A DNA stretch of 64,000 nt, taken from assembly GCA_018697195.1 (NCBI GenBank), contig CM031857.1, positions 52,597,471 through 52,661,470 of the forward strand, given 5' to 3'. Under the pieces are notes generated by a model, which saw nothing but the letters and a program-made list of their open reading frames with translations, made no database searches and had not been told where the DNA came from. The position numbers and the translations under genes are program-made. Source of the stretch: Certhia americana (lineage: Eukaryota; Chordata; Aves; Passeriformes; Certhiidae). Positions within the stretch are counted from its first letter, which is position 1, and each line of letters begins with the position of its first letter. This document shows positions 24,826 to 35,030 of this stretch, piece by piece.

Positions 24826-25330
24826 AGTCATTTATGTTGGAAAAGATCTTTTCAACTGTTATCCTAACACTGTCAAGTCCACCACTAAACCACGTCCCTA
24901 TGTGGCATTGCCATGTCTTTTAAATACCTGCAGGGATGGTGAGTCCACGCCTCCTCAGGGCAGTCTGTTCCAATGCTTGACAATCTTTTCCATGTCAAAA
25001 TTTTTCCTAATATCCAATATAAACCTGTCCTGGTGCAACTTGAGGACATTTTCTATCATTTGTTATCTGGGAGAAGAGGCTGACCCCCACCTGGTTCCAC
25101 CCTCCTCTCATGAACTTGTAGAGAGTGAAAAGGTCCCCCAAGCCTCCTTTGCTCCAGGCTGAACATCCCCAGATGCTCCTGAAGGACTTGTGCTCCAGAC
25201 CATTCACCAACTCTGTTGCCCTTCTCTGGACAAGCTCCAGCATCTCAACACCCTTCGTGAACTGAGGGGCCCAAAACTGATCACAGGACTTGAGGTGCAG
25301 CCCCACCAGTGCCAAATATAGACATTCTAT
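24826..25330 (-). mobile_element. CR1 LINE 3' fragment, antisense, between NEK5 and ALG11
   Basis: This is reverse-complement CR1 3' sequence. GTTGGAAAAGATCTTTTCAA lies near the start, then blocks such as CTGCAGGGATGGTGAGTCCA, GAAAAGGTCCCCCAAGCCTC, CCCTTCTCTGGACAAGCTCC and GGACTTGAGGTGCAGCCCCA. It occupies most of the gap between the two convergent 3' ends. Confidence 0.9.
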
Positions 25331-25647
25331 AGATTCTGGGGTAAAAAAAAATAAAAATCTGGGCACAAAGGCTATAAAACAGATATGCTGACTTCAAAAA
25401 GTATGACTGCAGGTAGAGTCATGCAACAGGTGAATACTGAAAATCTTCAATAAATAAGAGGTTCCTGATAAATAAAATAACTTCTCGATGTAGTTCTGTT
25501 ACCAAAGAACTATCATGGTTTGTGAATCCAGATGGTTTTTAAGTGCACCATACTCTTATGCAGTTAACACTGAAGCACTTCTTGCCCAGGAAAAGAAAGA
25601 AGTCTGTTACATAAAGCAGATAGCCTGACAGAAAGAAAACCAACCTT
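25331..25647. other. Short intergenic remainder before the ALG11 poly(A) site
   Basis: AT-rich sequence between the CR1 remnant and the ALG11 poly(A) signal. An AATAAA-like element occurs on the + strand near 25449, but no gene was recognised. Confidence 0.5.
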
Positions 25648-25653
25648 TTTATT
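25648..25653 (-). terminator. ALG11: Poly(A) signal AATAAA for ALG11 (minus strand)
   Basis: TTTATT on the + strand reads as AATAAA on the gene strand, about 100 bases past the ALG11 stop codon. This implies a short 3' UTR. Confidence 0.6.
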
Positions 25654-25753
25654 GAATAGAACCACGGGATCATAGCTTAGATATATTTACACAGGCCACA
25701 CAATCAAATATAAAAAGTTAATTTTACTCATTTTCATTTTTACTTATATACAC

Positions 25754-28700
25754 TTATTTAAATAATGGCTCCACAGATAACAGGAATGTGTCTTCAAAAT
25801 GCTGCTCAGAAAACCTGTGCACAGAGCGACGAGCGTTTTCTCTGATCTCCAGTCTTTTCTCAGGAGACAAAGAAAAGATATAAACCATTGTATCAGCATA
25901 ACTGTCCTCGTCTTCTGCTAGGAAACCTGTAACACGTCCCTCGTGGGGTACCACGATGTCTAACTTGGGGCCGCCAGAATTGTGAGCCAGGATAACTGTG
26001 CCAGCTGCCATACATTCAACTACTCCTGTAAACAGACACAAATAATGCTGGTAAGAGTCTGCATATCGTGTGCTTTGACCTTCTGTAAAAAACTGGAAAG
26101 TTAAACCAACAGTAATGCTCATTACAGACTGCCATTCCAAATCAGCTGGAAAAACACAGCCAAAGTGGTCCCATAAGAAACACAAATTTTAATTTTTCAG
26201 TTCTAAGGACTGAAACGACAGTTCTTCTTAAACGCATAAAACTGAAATTACATTTCATATACAACTAATTAATTTGTGGGTCTTGTAACATAGCTGATAT
26301 TAAGCATTTGGAAAGATACTGAGAAAAAAGTTGACTACGTGCATTTCAATCAGAAAATATTCAGAAGTTCAGAATTTTGCAGATGAACAAATCTTTATAG
26401 CTTGTGACAAATCAGCAAGACACTAGTAAAAATTGTTATCTCTACATCTGTATTTTTGATGGAAGAAATTTTAATGAATGGGAATCAATAAGCTTTCCTC
26501 AGCCAAATCTGTGGGATAGTAACAATGTATAACGTACACAGCAACTTCCATTCTCCTCCATGGTTCCAGAACAGACCACAAAAATGCTGATTCTTCTCAG
26601 TTCTGATTTGATTGTCATAAATTCCCTCAGCTCAGACATTGCCTGCTATATATAGTGCTCCAAAATTTGGATTATGTTTTTTACACACAAAAAGCCTGTT
26701 AGATGAAGGTTAAATCCTGCTGAAATTCAAAACCATAGTTTAAAAGTGATTATATCACTTTAAAAAAAAATTAACTAAACTGTTTTGTGGGAGAAAAAAA
26801 AAAAAGACAGAATTTCCACCATTTTGTCATTGCTTCTGAAAGACGCTTCAGTGTCAATTTTTTTATACCAAGCTCCTACAGACCATAAACTACTACTCCT
26901 GATACATACTTAACCTGTTTCCTAATAAAGTCTGATGATATTAACTGCAGTTTAGTCATATTATAGCAGAGTATGGCATCCATCTGCTTGGCTACTAAAC
27001 CTGACTGCTGTAGATTAGTAACAGATGGGCAATCTGACATTCCTTTTCTAGAGGACTAATCTAATCCCAATAAACTGAGCCCCATACCAGTTCTGGTCCC
27101 AGCTCCTCTCTGGCAGTCTGCTCCATGCTACACCCACCAGTTTAAGGGCTTCATACATTTGCCTCAGCAGAGATGCCTAATGTAATGAGAAGACCAAAGG
27201 TACCTGGTGGCATCTACACAGGGCTTATTTGTACTAGAGGGGATCTGTGGGAGACTCACGTCCCTGAAACAGCAGCTGGAGCCCCATGACATACACCGGA
27301 CATTTCAAATGGCATTTGAAATACAACCAAAATCTCTAACGTGGATGTCTACACATGAACTGTCTCTTAAGCTCCCCTTGCAGTCCGCGCAGCCAGGACA
27401 CAATTTAAGGTGTTGAAAGACAAGCGTCTGCATCTTCTTGAAGCTCTGCAAGGTTGGCAAACCTAACCCAAGGACAACAGGATGACCCATTACCCTGCAG
27501 AGTGATAGCTGGAGGTCAGCAGGACACGCTGGGCAGCACATACGGGACTAGCTCTGTGTTTGGGTGACCAGAGGATGCACAGAATTAACAGCCTATGACT
27601 ACAGCACTTCAGCTTGCACTACAGTAGCACCTTGCATCATCTGCACCACATCTGCACTGGTCCTGCAGGCTTTACAGCAGCTACGCTGCCTCCAACGGGA
27701 ACAGGAGCTGGACACCTGCTTGGCATGCAGACCTCCATGCTCAGACATCTAGGGACAAGCAGCTGAACACTCAGGCAACATACTGACCGATCCCAAAGTG
27801 CTCGTTCCACATGGTGTGCAGGCCGATGGTGGCCTCGGCCAGGTGTCTCTTCAGCTCCTCAAAGGGAATGTTGATCCTGAATATCACATCATCACTAACT
27901 CCCAGCTCTTCACACAGACATTTCAGGTTATTTACACGCTCTTCATCTTGCTGGTTACGACAGCCACCGATTAAGATCAGCTTCAGTGATGGCTGCTGGC
28001 CCACTCTCTTCTCTTTCAGCAATTTAGCAAAGGCTCTGATTTGCAAAGGATGGTCTTTTTCAGGCCTGAACTGGCTGACAGAAACAATGGAATATTCACT
28101 GGTGCTCTTTTCCACTTCCAGGGGAATATCTAGGAAGGTTTGAACATCACATGGTGGATACACAACACTAGTGCAAGCCCCAGCTCTCCAGAGGGAAAGG
28201 ATGTGATTCAGTGTCCAAGAAGAATTCACCATAACCACGTCACTGCAGGAACCAACCAAGCCGTACATGAAAGCGAAGAAGTAGTAGTAGGCAAGTTTAA
28301 ATTTGCTGAAGAGAGGACTGCTTGTAATGAAGGCAGCATTGTTAAACCTGGTATCCTGATTCCTCACGACTGAGAGCATATCGGTGCTGATAGTGGGATA
28401 ATGGACGTAGCATCCAATGCGACAGCCTCCCAGGTATTTGAAAAGGGGAATTGTGAAGGCATAACCCATTGAGTCAATATAAATATCAGGAACACACTTT
28501 AGAAGAGCTTCCCAGCCAAGGAACACTGATCCTAAACTTTGTCCCAGCAAAGTGAAGTGAGGATAAAGAGAAGCTTCCACAAGGAAGCGTTTTTCTAGAA
28601 ATACAAACTTCACAGGATGGATTAGCTTGATATTGAATCTTCTGAATGCGCCTTCAACTATTTCTTCTCCAGTGGCATCTCTATCACCAGTGTAAACAAC

Positions 28701-30609
28701 ACATGTTACATTTCTGTACCTGTAAGAATAAAGAAAAAGAATTTCATATATTCTTCTCCTCATATTTTTCAGCAAGAAAATAAAATACAATCCACTTAAA
28801 AGTACTCAAGAAGAATGTAAGAACAAATGTCTGGCCCAGAAACGTTTTTAACTAAATTACACTTTTCCTTATAAGTCCACAGGTTTTTTTTCTGATCTGC
28901 AGAAAAACATATGGCTGAGAACTTGGGGAACATTTTAATTTGAGTAAAACATAAAAGGAGCTCAGTATTATTCTACAGACTTCAAAACACCTTGCTCTAC
29001 ATTAGGAGATATCAGTTGAATGCACAGCATGAGCAAAATGCAAATGATGGCAAACCAGTGGGTCTGCCCATGTTAAATCCACTTTAGGTATTGTTTTGCC
29101 TCCTGCACCAAAAGGCAAGTATAAAGATGATCAGTTATCTATTGAGGAGTTATGACTATACAAAGTTCCATACCAGCAGTGGAAAACTGAGGAGGAAGGA
29201 GAGGTTTTCTCAAGGAAAGAATGGAAAAAAGTGAGAGGTGCCACAGCAGGAAATATTAAAATCTAAAGGGATGAAGCAGAATGCAACCACATGAAACTCA
29301 GATGTAAAATAAAATGTAAGACCAGTAGATTAATAACACCTACCTAAATATGTAAAATGCCAACATATGCATAAAGAATAGTGACAGAAGCTGAGAATGA
29401 AACATGGTGTTAGATAAACACATAAGCTTACTTTTTCTGGAGCGTCCTTATGGCACACCACAAGACTCTCTCCCCTCCACCTCCTGCATTGCAATACGGG
29501 TGAAAAAAGGCCACCAGCAGTGGCCGCTTCCCATCTCTTCCTGCTGAGCTCCACTGTTTCTTCCTTTGTAACCAGAGCCGTACTCCCCACAGCAGTACCA
29601 CCAAGAGGATGCACAAAATTCCACTTAGAAATAATGCAGGGAGTAACAATGAGCACAGCAATCTGAAACGAGCCAATTTTAAAATATATTATTGCTTTAA
29701 GGAATTACTGTTTATGGCAGTGAGTGAGAAGGACTTAAAAGTAGAGCTACAGGGAGTTACAACCTCTTGAGTTCTTCTAATCTCAGAAATCATCAGTGTG
29801 TATGACTGACAATTACAGAAATGAAATCACTACTCTGCATTGTTTATCCGAAGATCTCTTTTTCCCCTGTCGTTACCTTTATTATTGTTTATTCATGCCC
29901 TAGATTTGTGATCTATGTCCACGTGCTCTACACACTTTTTAGAAGCTGTATGCCCTTAGCAACCTGGCAGTACACAAACAGCACAGAGACTCCCCAATAG
30001 ATTTTTAAAGAGTTTTTTTCAGCCCAATCGCCTGTTTGGCTCGCTCTACTGTGAACTGCTTTGGTGCTGGATTACTGGGGCCAGGCATCTCCCATTCCAA
30101 CCTGCCCTTCCCACTCCGCGGAGGCAGGAACAGCTCTGCCAGCTGTGCAGAGCAGCCCTGTGCAGTGTCTCAGCAGAGAGCCGGTTGCTCGGGTCTCTCA
30201 GTCCCTCCAGGGGTGCTCCCCTCGCTCTGCACCGCCTCCCCGACAGCTCTGCTAACCCTGTAGCGGGAGCTTTCCTGGCCCAGGAGCCTCACAGCGACAG
30301 CGCCTGGCTCCTCCCGCTGCGCCGCTAAGCCTTGGGACGAACAGCGTTTCCCCAGCGGAGCGACCACCGCCTCACGACATACACATAAGGAAGCACTTTC
30401 ATTTTGGGCCGGGAGCGGCGGAAAAGCACATTAACCCATGCGAGCCCGCGGCACAGCGCGGAGGCGGGCAGCGGCCGCCCCGGGGCAGGGAGGAGCACGG
30501 CCGGGCCGGGCAGGGCCGCCCCCCGCCCGCCCTGCCCGCCGCCAGGACGCACCGCCCCCGCGCCCCGCTACCTGAGGAGCCCACACAGGCACAGCCCTCC
30601 CGCCACCAT
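25754..30609 (-). CDS. ALG11: ALG11, GDP-Man:Man3GlcNAc2-PP-dolichol alpha-1,2-mannosyltransferase (4 exons)
   Basis: On the minus strand the coding exons are 30609-30572, 29662-29432, 28719-27788 and 26025-25754. They sum to 1437 nt (478 aa plus stop TAA), close to the about 490 aa of the human protein. All junctions are GT-AG and in phase. The enzyme adds the fourth and fifth mannoses to the dolichol-linked N-glycan precursor on the cytosolic face of the ER. Residues about 15-38 form one hydrophobic membrane segment. A GT4-type glycine-rich motif [11 protein letters not shown] is at 71-81. The GT-B catalytic EX7E motif is E384-E392 and is split by intron 3. The start ATG (30607-30609) has A at -3 and G at +4 and encodes [13 protein letters not shown], comparable to the human start. 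An upstream in-frame start at 30918 gives a low-complexity Gly/Arg-rich extension and is rejected. Confidence 0.97.
26026..27787. other. ALG11 intron 3
   Basis: The part nearest exon 4 is AT-rich. The segment 27090-27780 is more GC-rich and contains a 10-bp-arm palindrome at 27302-27322. It may be an old repeat, but I could not name it. Confidence 0.5.
28720..29431. other. ALG11 intron 2
   Basis: Unremarkable intron of about 0.7 kb. No repeat or gene was recognised. Confidence 0.6.
29663..30571. other. ALG11 intron 1
   Basis: The half nearest exon 2 is AT-rich. The half nearest exon 1 (from about 30290) is inside the CpG island. Confidence 0.6.
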
Positions 30610-30860
30610 CTTGGGCAGCGCCGCGTCGCCTTCCCGGCGGAAAGGGAGGTTCCCGGCCGGCGGGGCGGGACCAGCCGGGCAGCGGGACCAGCCGGGCAGC
30701 GGCTGCCGTTTGACAGCGCCCCGGAGGGCCGGGAGCGGCACCGCCCTGCCTCCGCCTCCTCCTTCACCTCCTTCCCCGCCTCGCCCTCGCCCCGCCCAGC
30801 AAACACGGAACCTGCTCCCCGGGAGCAGTGTGCTGCTGCTGCTGCATGAAGCGTTTTTCC
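30290..30860. promoter_or_regulatory. ALG11: CpG island and promoter of ALG11, possibly bidirectional
   Basis: This is a dense GC- and CpG-rich block around ALG11 exon 1 with several Sp1-type boxes (GGGGCGGG at 30662-30669, CCCCGCCC near 30790). It contains no TATA box. In mammals ALG11 and ATP7B are transcribed divergently from neighbouring starts, so this island may also fire toward ATP7B (+). A perfect 17-bp tandem duplication (30667-30700) lies just upstream of the ALG11 start codon. Confidence 0.75.
30667..30700. repeat. Perfect 17-bp tandem duplication in the ALG11 5' UTR/promoter
   Basis: The unit GGGACCAGCCGGGCAGC occurs twice with no gap (30667-30683, 30684-30700), ending 58-91 bases upstream of the ALG11 ATG on its strand. 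It could be a recent duplication. Confidence 0.9.
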
Positions 30861-30909
30861 CAGAGATGACGGAAGAGAGTGGGCAGCAGCACGTCCCTGG
30901 CACAGTGTA

Positions 30910-31510
30910 GTCAGACATAACACGTGCTGCTCCGTGAACTGCATTGCGTCCTCCTCAAGTGACGTGCTCGGATTCCTCGGGTGGGATGGAGGGGAGGGCG
31001 CTGTGAGGAGGCAGAGGCCTCCCGGGGACGCGAGGTTTCTTCTGCACCCCGCACTCTCCCAAGCTCTGCCTGTGTAAACGCTGGCCCTTCTCGTTGGGCA
31101 GGAGAGAATGTCCACGATGAGCTCGATATCCTGGCTTGCAGCTCTGACGTATTCTCCTGCTTGTCAGTGTGTCCCTCATTATCGAGAGGGAGCTGCCAGC
31201 GACTGTATGCATGTTAATGCTGCACCTGGCACCGTCTCCAAAAAGATTCCATGAACACGATCATGGGGACAGTTGCCACTGAGGCTATCTCTGTCTAATA
31301 TACTTCTAGTTCTATTTTGTATTGATTGGAGGCTATATGCATAGACCAGAGGGTCAGTGTAACAGTAAGACTGAATGGTGCTGTTTTTTCAAAATACTAC
31401 TAATGATGTGTCAGTCCGCCTCAAGACTTCATGTTCCTAAAATATCATCCTTGGAACAACATAAGGAACTCACCCTGATCTCCAAGGTCCTCGGAAGCAC
31501 TGAGTGAAAC
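30910..31510. other. Gap between the ALG11 CpG island and the LTR element
   Basis: The first 300 bases are still moderately GC-rich and then fade to ordinary composition. No conserved coding sequence was recognised. It may hold a non-coding exon of a divergent transcript. Confidence 0.4.
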
Positions 31511-31517
31511 TACCAGA
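31511..31517 (+). repeat. Target-site duplication, left copy (TACCAGA)
   Basis: These seven bases directly precede the TG that opens the left LTR. The same seven bases follow the right LTR at 35024-35030. LTR elements usually make 4-6 bp duplications, so one or two bases may match by chance. Confidence 0.7.
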
Positions 31518-31832
31518 TGTTGTAAGAGATGGGACAGAGAGTGCTGTGGATTTAATTAGCATGAGCAGTCTGATGGCCAGGATGCCTTGGCAAGGGCAAA
31601 CAGAGCTTGGAAGATGGCAAAAAGATTGGATCAGGTGTGGTGACAGGTAATGAAGATGGGATTGAGTAAAAATGTTGCAAAATGTCTAAGTTTGTTTGTA
31701 CGACGTTTTGCTCCAATCAATGTAGTAAAACATTTCTAGCCTTCCTAGAATGGTATGTAAGCATATGTAGCTCAGAGTAAAATCGGATTCTGACCACCAA
31801 CAGTATCCCCGTCTCTCTCTCTATGTCTGATA
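31518..31832 (+). repeat. Left (5') LTR
   Basis: It begins TGTTGTAAGAGATGGG and aligns almost base for base with 34711-35015, with roughly 14 differences over about 300 bases by eye. The last part (after the CTCTCTCTCT tract at about 31822) no longer aligns well, so the right edge is approximate. No clear primer-binding site could be fixed after it. Confidence 0.85.
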
Positions 31833-31839
31833 ATTGATG

Positions 31840-32304
31840 ACTCTCTGTGATAAAACCTGCCTATCTGGCGGCAATCGGAGAGCCCCTGGAACTGATCGTG
31901 ATGATGAAAGAACCGGGTCTGGGCCCACAATCGCCTGTCTTGCGATGTGACAGGTGAGCTAGACGGAACCGAACTATGGGAAAGAACATGCCCGAGGAGA
32001 GAGACGTCACCACCCCTTCTTCTATTTTTACCCTCCGCTACCGGGACAAGGTCGGCGTTAAGCTCTACGAGCTGGCCACTGTCCCTGGCCATCAGCCAGT
32101 TACGAATGCTTCCCACCTGGGGGGCGGTCATGGACACGGTTAAGAAGCAGGGAGAGGGTGTGTGGCTGTCTTTGGAGCTGCCTCTGAAACGGCTGCAATA
32201 GCCGTGTCGGACCGAAACCTGCCCGGGCCGCGCTCCCCTGTCCCCTGTCCCCTGTCCGCACCTACAGCCCCCCCACCACACTGACCCCAGAGCCGCCCAA
32301 CGCG
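31840..32304 (+). pseudogene. Degraded 5' internal region of the LTR element, possible gag remnant
   Basis: GC-rich sequence directly after the left LTR, with short open stretches in more than one frame (for example 31947-32201) interrupted by stops. Its position before the protease-like block suggests the leader and gag, but I do not recognise a capsid motif, so the assignment rests on position only. Confidence 0.35.
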
Positions 32305-32841
32305 GTGCAGAATATCGCTTATGCGGACACTGACTCCAGCAGGGAAGGGGAGCCACAACCTTTCCACCCCGGCCCTGAAAAAGGTCCGGACTTACTCCCT
32401 TCGGATACGCGTAATAATTGCTTAGGGATAAAGAGGGTAGTTCTTAAGGACAGAGTACTTGATAACCCGGGGCGCGATGCGTGCGGACACAAAGCACACG
32501 GGGTGCCGACACAGCCACCAGGAGCTGCCTTCAGCCCACACCCGCGGGACCGTCGCCGATTTACAGCGCCCCACATGCCAGTGTACCCCGACATTAAAAG
32601 GACAAAAGATAACATAGACACAGGGGCTGTCGTTATCTCTCAAGCTAAATGGCCCTCACAACGGTCCCTAGCTGAAGTGCCCCAGGCGCTTTCAGGCAAT
32701 GGGAAAAGCAGCTGTAGCTATCCAAGCTGCCAGTGGATGCAGATCGAAGGCCCCGAGGGACATCTCGCCTCAGTAAAACTAGTTATATTACCAGTTGCTT
32801 GTCTTTTGCTCCGTAGTTTAAACAAAGTAATATTATTGTGA
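32305..32841 (+). pseudogene. Retroviral aspartic-protease-like remnant
   Basis: An open stretch without a true start contains D-T-G-A at 32617-32628 followed by a VVIS-like segment and a conserved-looking block up to about 32790. This is the order seen around the active site of retroviral proteases. The flap and C-terminal part are not complete and the frame runs into unrelated AT-rich DNA, so it is a broken fragment. The upstream part of the frame is Pro-rich and could be the end of gag. Confidence 0.6.
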
Positions 32842-34693
32842 ATCTTTCAGTTCAGTTATTTAGTAATTCAAGCGTAATTATTCTTCCTTGCCACGCTTAA
32901 ATTGAAATTGGGCTTGATATCAAAACAGTTGAAGTGTATTGAAGGACCACAAATACAATAAACAGTAGCTCACTCTTTAGAATAAACTGAACCCCTAACT
33001 TTGAAGTTGTTTGTGTGCAAGTCTTACTAACCTAACCGAGTTTCTTGTGTAAAACTCATGGCACTATTATGTAACTACATTTTTATTGTTTTAGCCTTCA
33101 ATATTTATATCCCACTACTTTTGTTAAGCCAAACTCAAATATATCACAAAAGCAATCTTAAAAAACTGCAGAGGCTTAATCCCTCCAGTAAATTCATGTT
33201 GCTACCATTTCAGTACAGTTGTTTATTTGCTTGTTTTTTACCTTAATGTTTAACTGTTGTATGACAAATTTTCAGTAACTTTTTGTATTGATGGAGTCTA
33301 AATAAGTTAATTTCTGTTAAGATCGATTTCTGTTCAGTCTTAGTGATGTTAACATTAAGTTCACTTAGGTATATTTTCTTTTACATTTCAGTGAAGTTAA
33401 ATTTTAGTGAAATTGATTTTAAGATTTGTTGAAACATACTTTTTTAAATTATAAAATGCAATTCTTTTGCTGTACAAATGAATTATGCAAAGCCTGAATT
33501 AATTTTTGCTAAAATTTGCTCATTTAAATTATGAGACAACTATTTTATTAGAGAAATAAGAACAATCTCTGCTGTTTTATTTTTATAGGTAGCGCTGAAC
33601 AGTCAGTAACAATTCCATATTATGACTATTATTAGTTGCAAACTGTTAAATGCCTTTTTTGCTTTATTACTACTTAGCTAAGGACAAATAACAAAATCAT
33701 CTGCTTTATAAACCTTCACATAATGTTGTATAGCTATCTACAAGACAAATTATTTTAAGCAACCTTTCTAACTACTATTATTAAGAGACTTCCAGAATAC
33801 ATTAGCGAGACTTTCGTAGTTAAGGCTGGACCCTGTCCATGTACTAGCCTTACCTGGACAAGAAGTATACCAATAGATCCAAGTGTTTTCTGCACCAAAA
33901 CTGTACTCAAGTCATTTGACTTGCCAATTTGGACCTATAATAGCTGGAACTCCTTTTAAAGTGAGTTTGGAAATCTTACCTGGGAATGGTTTTCCATTCC
34001 ATTAATTAAGCCCTCACTCTAAAATGAGGCTTGACCGTTACTGCAGACTCTAGGTGATGTCTAGAGATTTAGAGGAGTGATAACACACGATTTTAAATCA
34101 TCATTCTATATTTTGTGTACTACTTATCACGTATATTTTCTATTTTATTTCTGTTTGGTGTGAGCATATTGTTTTGGCACATGTTGTTTTGCCTTTTATG
34201 TTGCCTTCATATTCAAAAATGAAAGACACAAATGTTATTAAAAACAAAAGAAGGGGTACTACAGCTCCTCAAGAACATTTACGCTAAAGATTTTGAAATC
34301 AAATCAAATCTACTCACTGGCAGAGTGATACTGCTCTGAAGATTTACATGTGCAGAGGCAGTTTCTAAAAGTTCCTATGTAAAAGTCTTTAATTGAGTGT
34401 ATAATGATGAGGCCTAGCTGATTTACTAACCCAGGGAGAAGGTGTGCGTGTGTTTTATCACCAACAGGTCTGAAGCATTTACCTGCTCATCTGAACAAAC
34501 ATTGACCTTTGAAGATTTGTGATTTCACCCTCTGAGGATACCTGCTTGACCTCTAACAGACTTATGGACTTTGTAGATGGATAAGAAATTTAGTTAAAAT
34601 GGCCTTATATATATTAGGCATTATATTATGTATTGTATTTTACAGCATGTGCAAAAATTAATAGACAAATCACTTAAGAGTATATTTTAAGTT
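32842..34693. other. AT-rich, non-retroviral interior of the LTR element
   Basis: About 1.85 kb rich in T and A with many GTTAA-like words and no long open frame. It occupies the place where pol and env would be. It may be captured host DNA or a very decayed region. No family was recognised. Confidence 0.6.
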
Positions 34694-34710
34694 GAAAGAA
34701 ACAGGGGAGG
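34694..34710 (+). other. Polypurine tract of the LTR element
   Basis: GAAAGAAACAGGGGAGG is all purine except one C and abuts the TG of the right LTR. This is the expected position for the plus-strand primer of a retroelement. Confidence 0.8.
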
Positions 34711-35023
34711 TGTCATAAGAGATGGGACAGAGAGTGCTGTAGATTTAATTAGCATGAGCAGTCTGATGGCCAGGATGCCTTGGCAAGGGCAAACAGAGCT
34801 TTGAACATGGCAAAAAGATTGGATCAGGTGTGGTGACAGGTAATGAAGATGGGATTAAGTAAAAATGTTGCAAAATGTCTAAATTTGTTTGGATGATGTT
34901 TTGCTCCAATCAATGTAGCAAAAAATTTCTAGCCTTCCTAGAATGGTGTATAAGCATATGTAGCTCAGAGTAAAATCGGATTCTGACCACCAACAGTATC
35001 CCCGTCTCTCTCTCAATCGCCAA
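34711..35023 (+). repeat. Right (3') LTR
   Basis: It begins TGTCATAAGAGATGGG and ends just before the repeated TACCAGA. It carries a TATA-like GTGTATAAGC near 34950. It is about 95 percent identical to the left LTR by eye, so the insertion is not very recent. Confidence 0.87.
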
Positions 35024-35030
35024 TACCAGA
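35024..35030 (+). repeat. Target-site duplication, right copy (TACCAGA)
   Basis: It matches 31511-31517 exactly and closes the LTR element. Confidence 0.7.

Larger units (their letters stand above)
31518..35023 (+). mobile_element. LTR retroelement (endogenous retrovirus-derived), about 3.5 kb, non-autonomous
   Basis: Two direct LTR copies, a 7-bp flanking duplication and a polypurine tract immediately before the right LTR define a complete integration read on the + strand. The interior is much shorter than a full provirus. The first 1 kb is GC-rich and has retroviral coding remnants, including a protease-like block. The remaining 1.85 kb is AT-rich with no retroviral similarity. I see no reverse transcriptase, integrase or envelope. 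It cannot move by itself. It sits in the ALG11-ATP7B gap about 0.6 kb from the ALG11 CpG island. Confidence 0.85.

Noticed and set aside
30568..30918. N-terminally extended ALG11 starting at 30918
   Set aside because: In frame, but the extension is low-complexity Gly/Arg-rich sequence from the CpG island. The MVAGG start has strong context and matches the family length.
30399..31115. Long minus-strand open frame (238 codons) across the CpG island
   Set aside because: It overlaps ALG11 exon 1 in another frame and is a GC-rich chance frame with low-complexity Gly/Arg/Pro translation.
31772..32356. Minus-strand open frame of 194 codons over the LTR element
   Set aside because: It is antisense to the retroviral remnant and starts in the LTR; no family resemblance.
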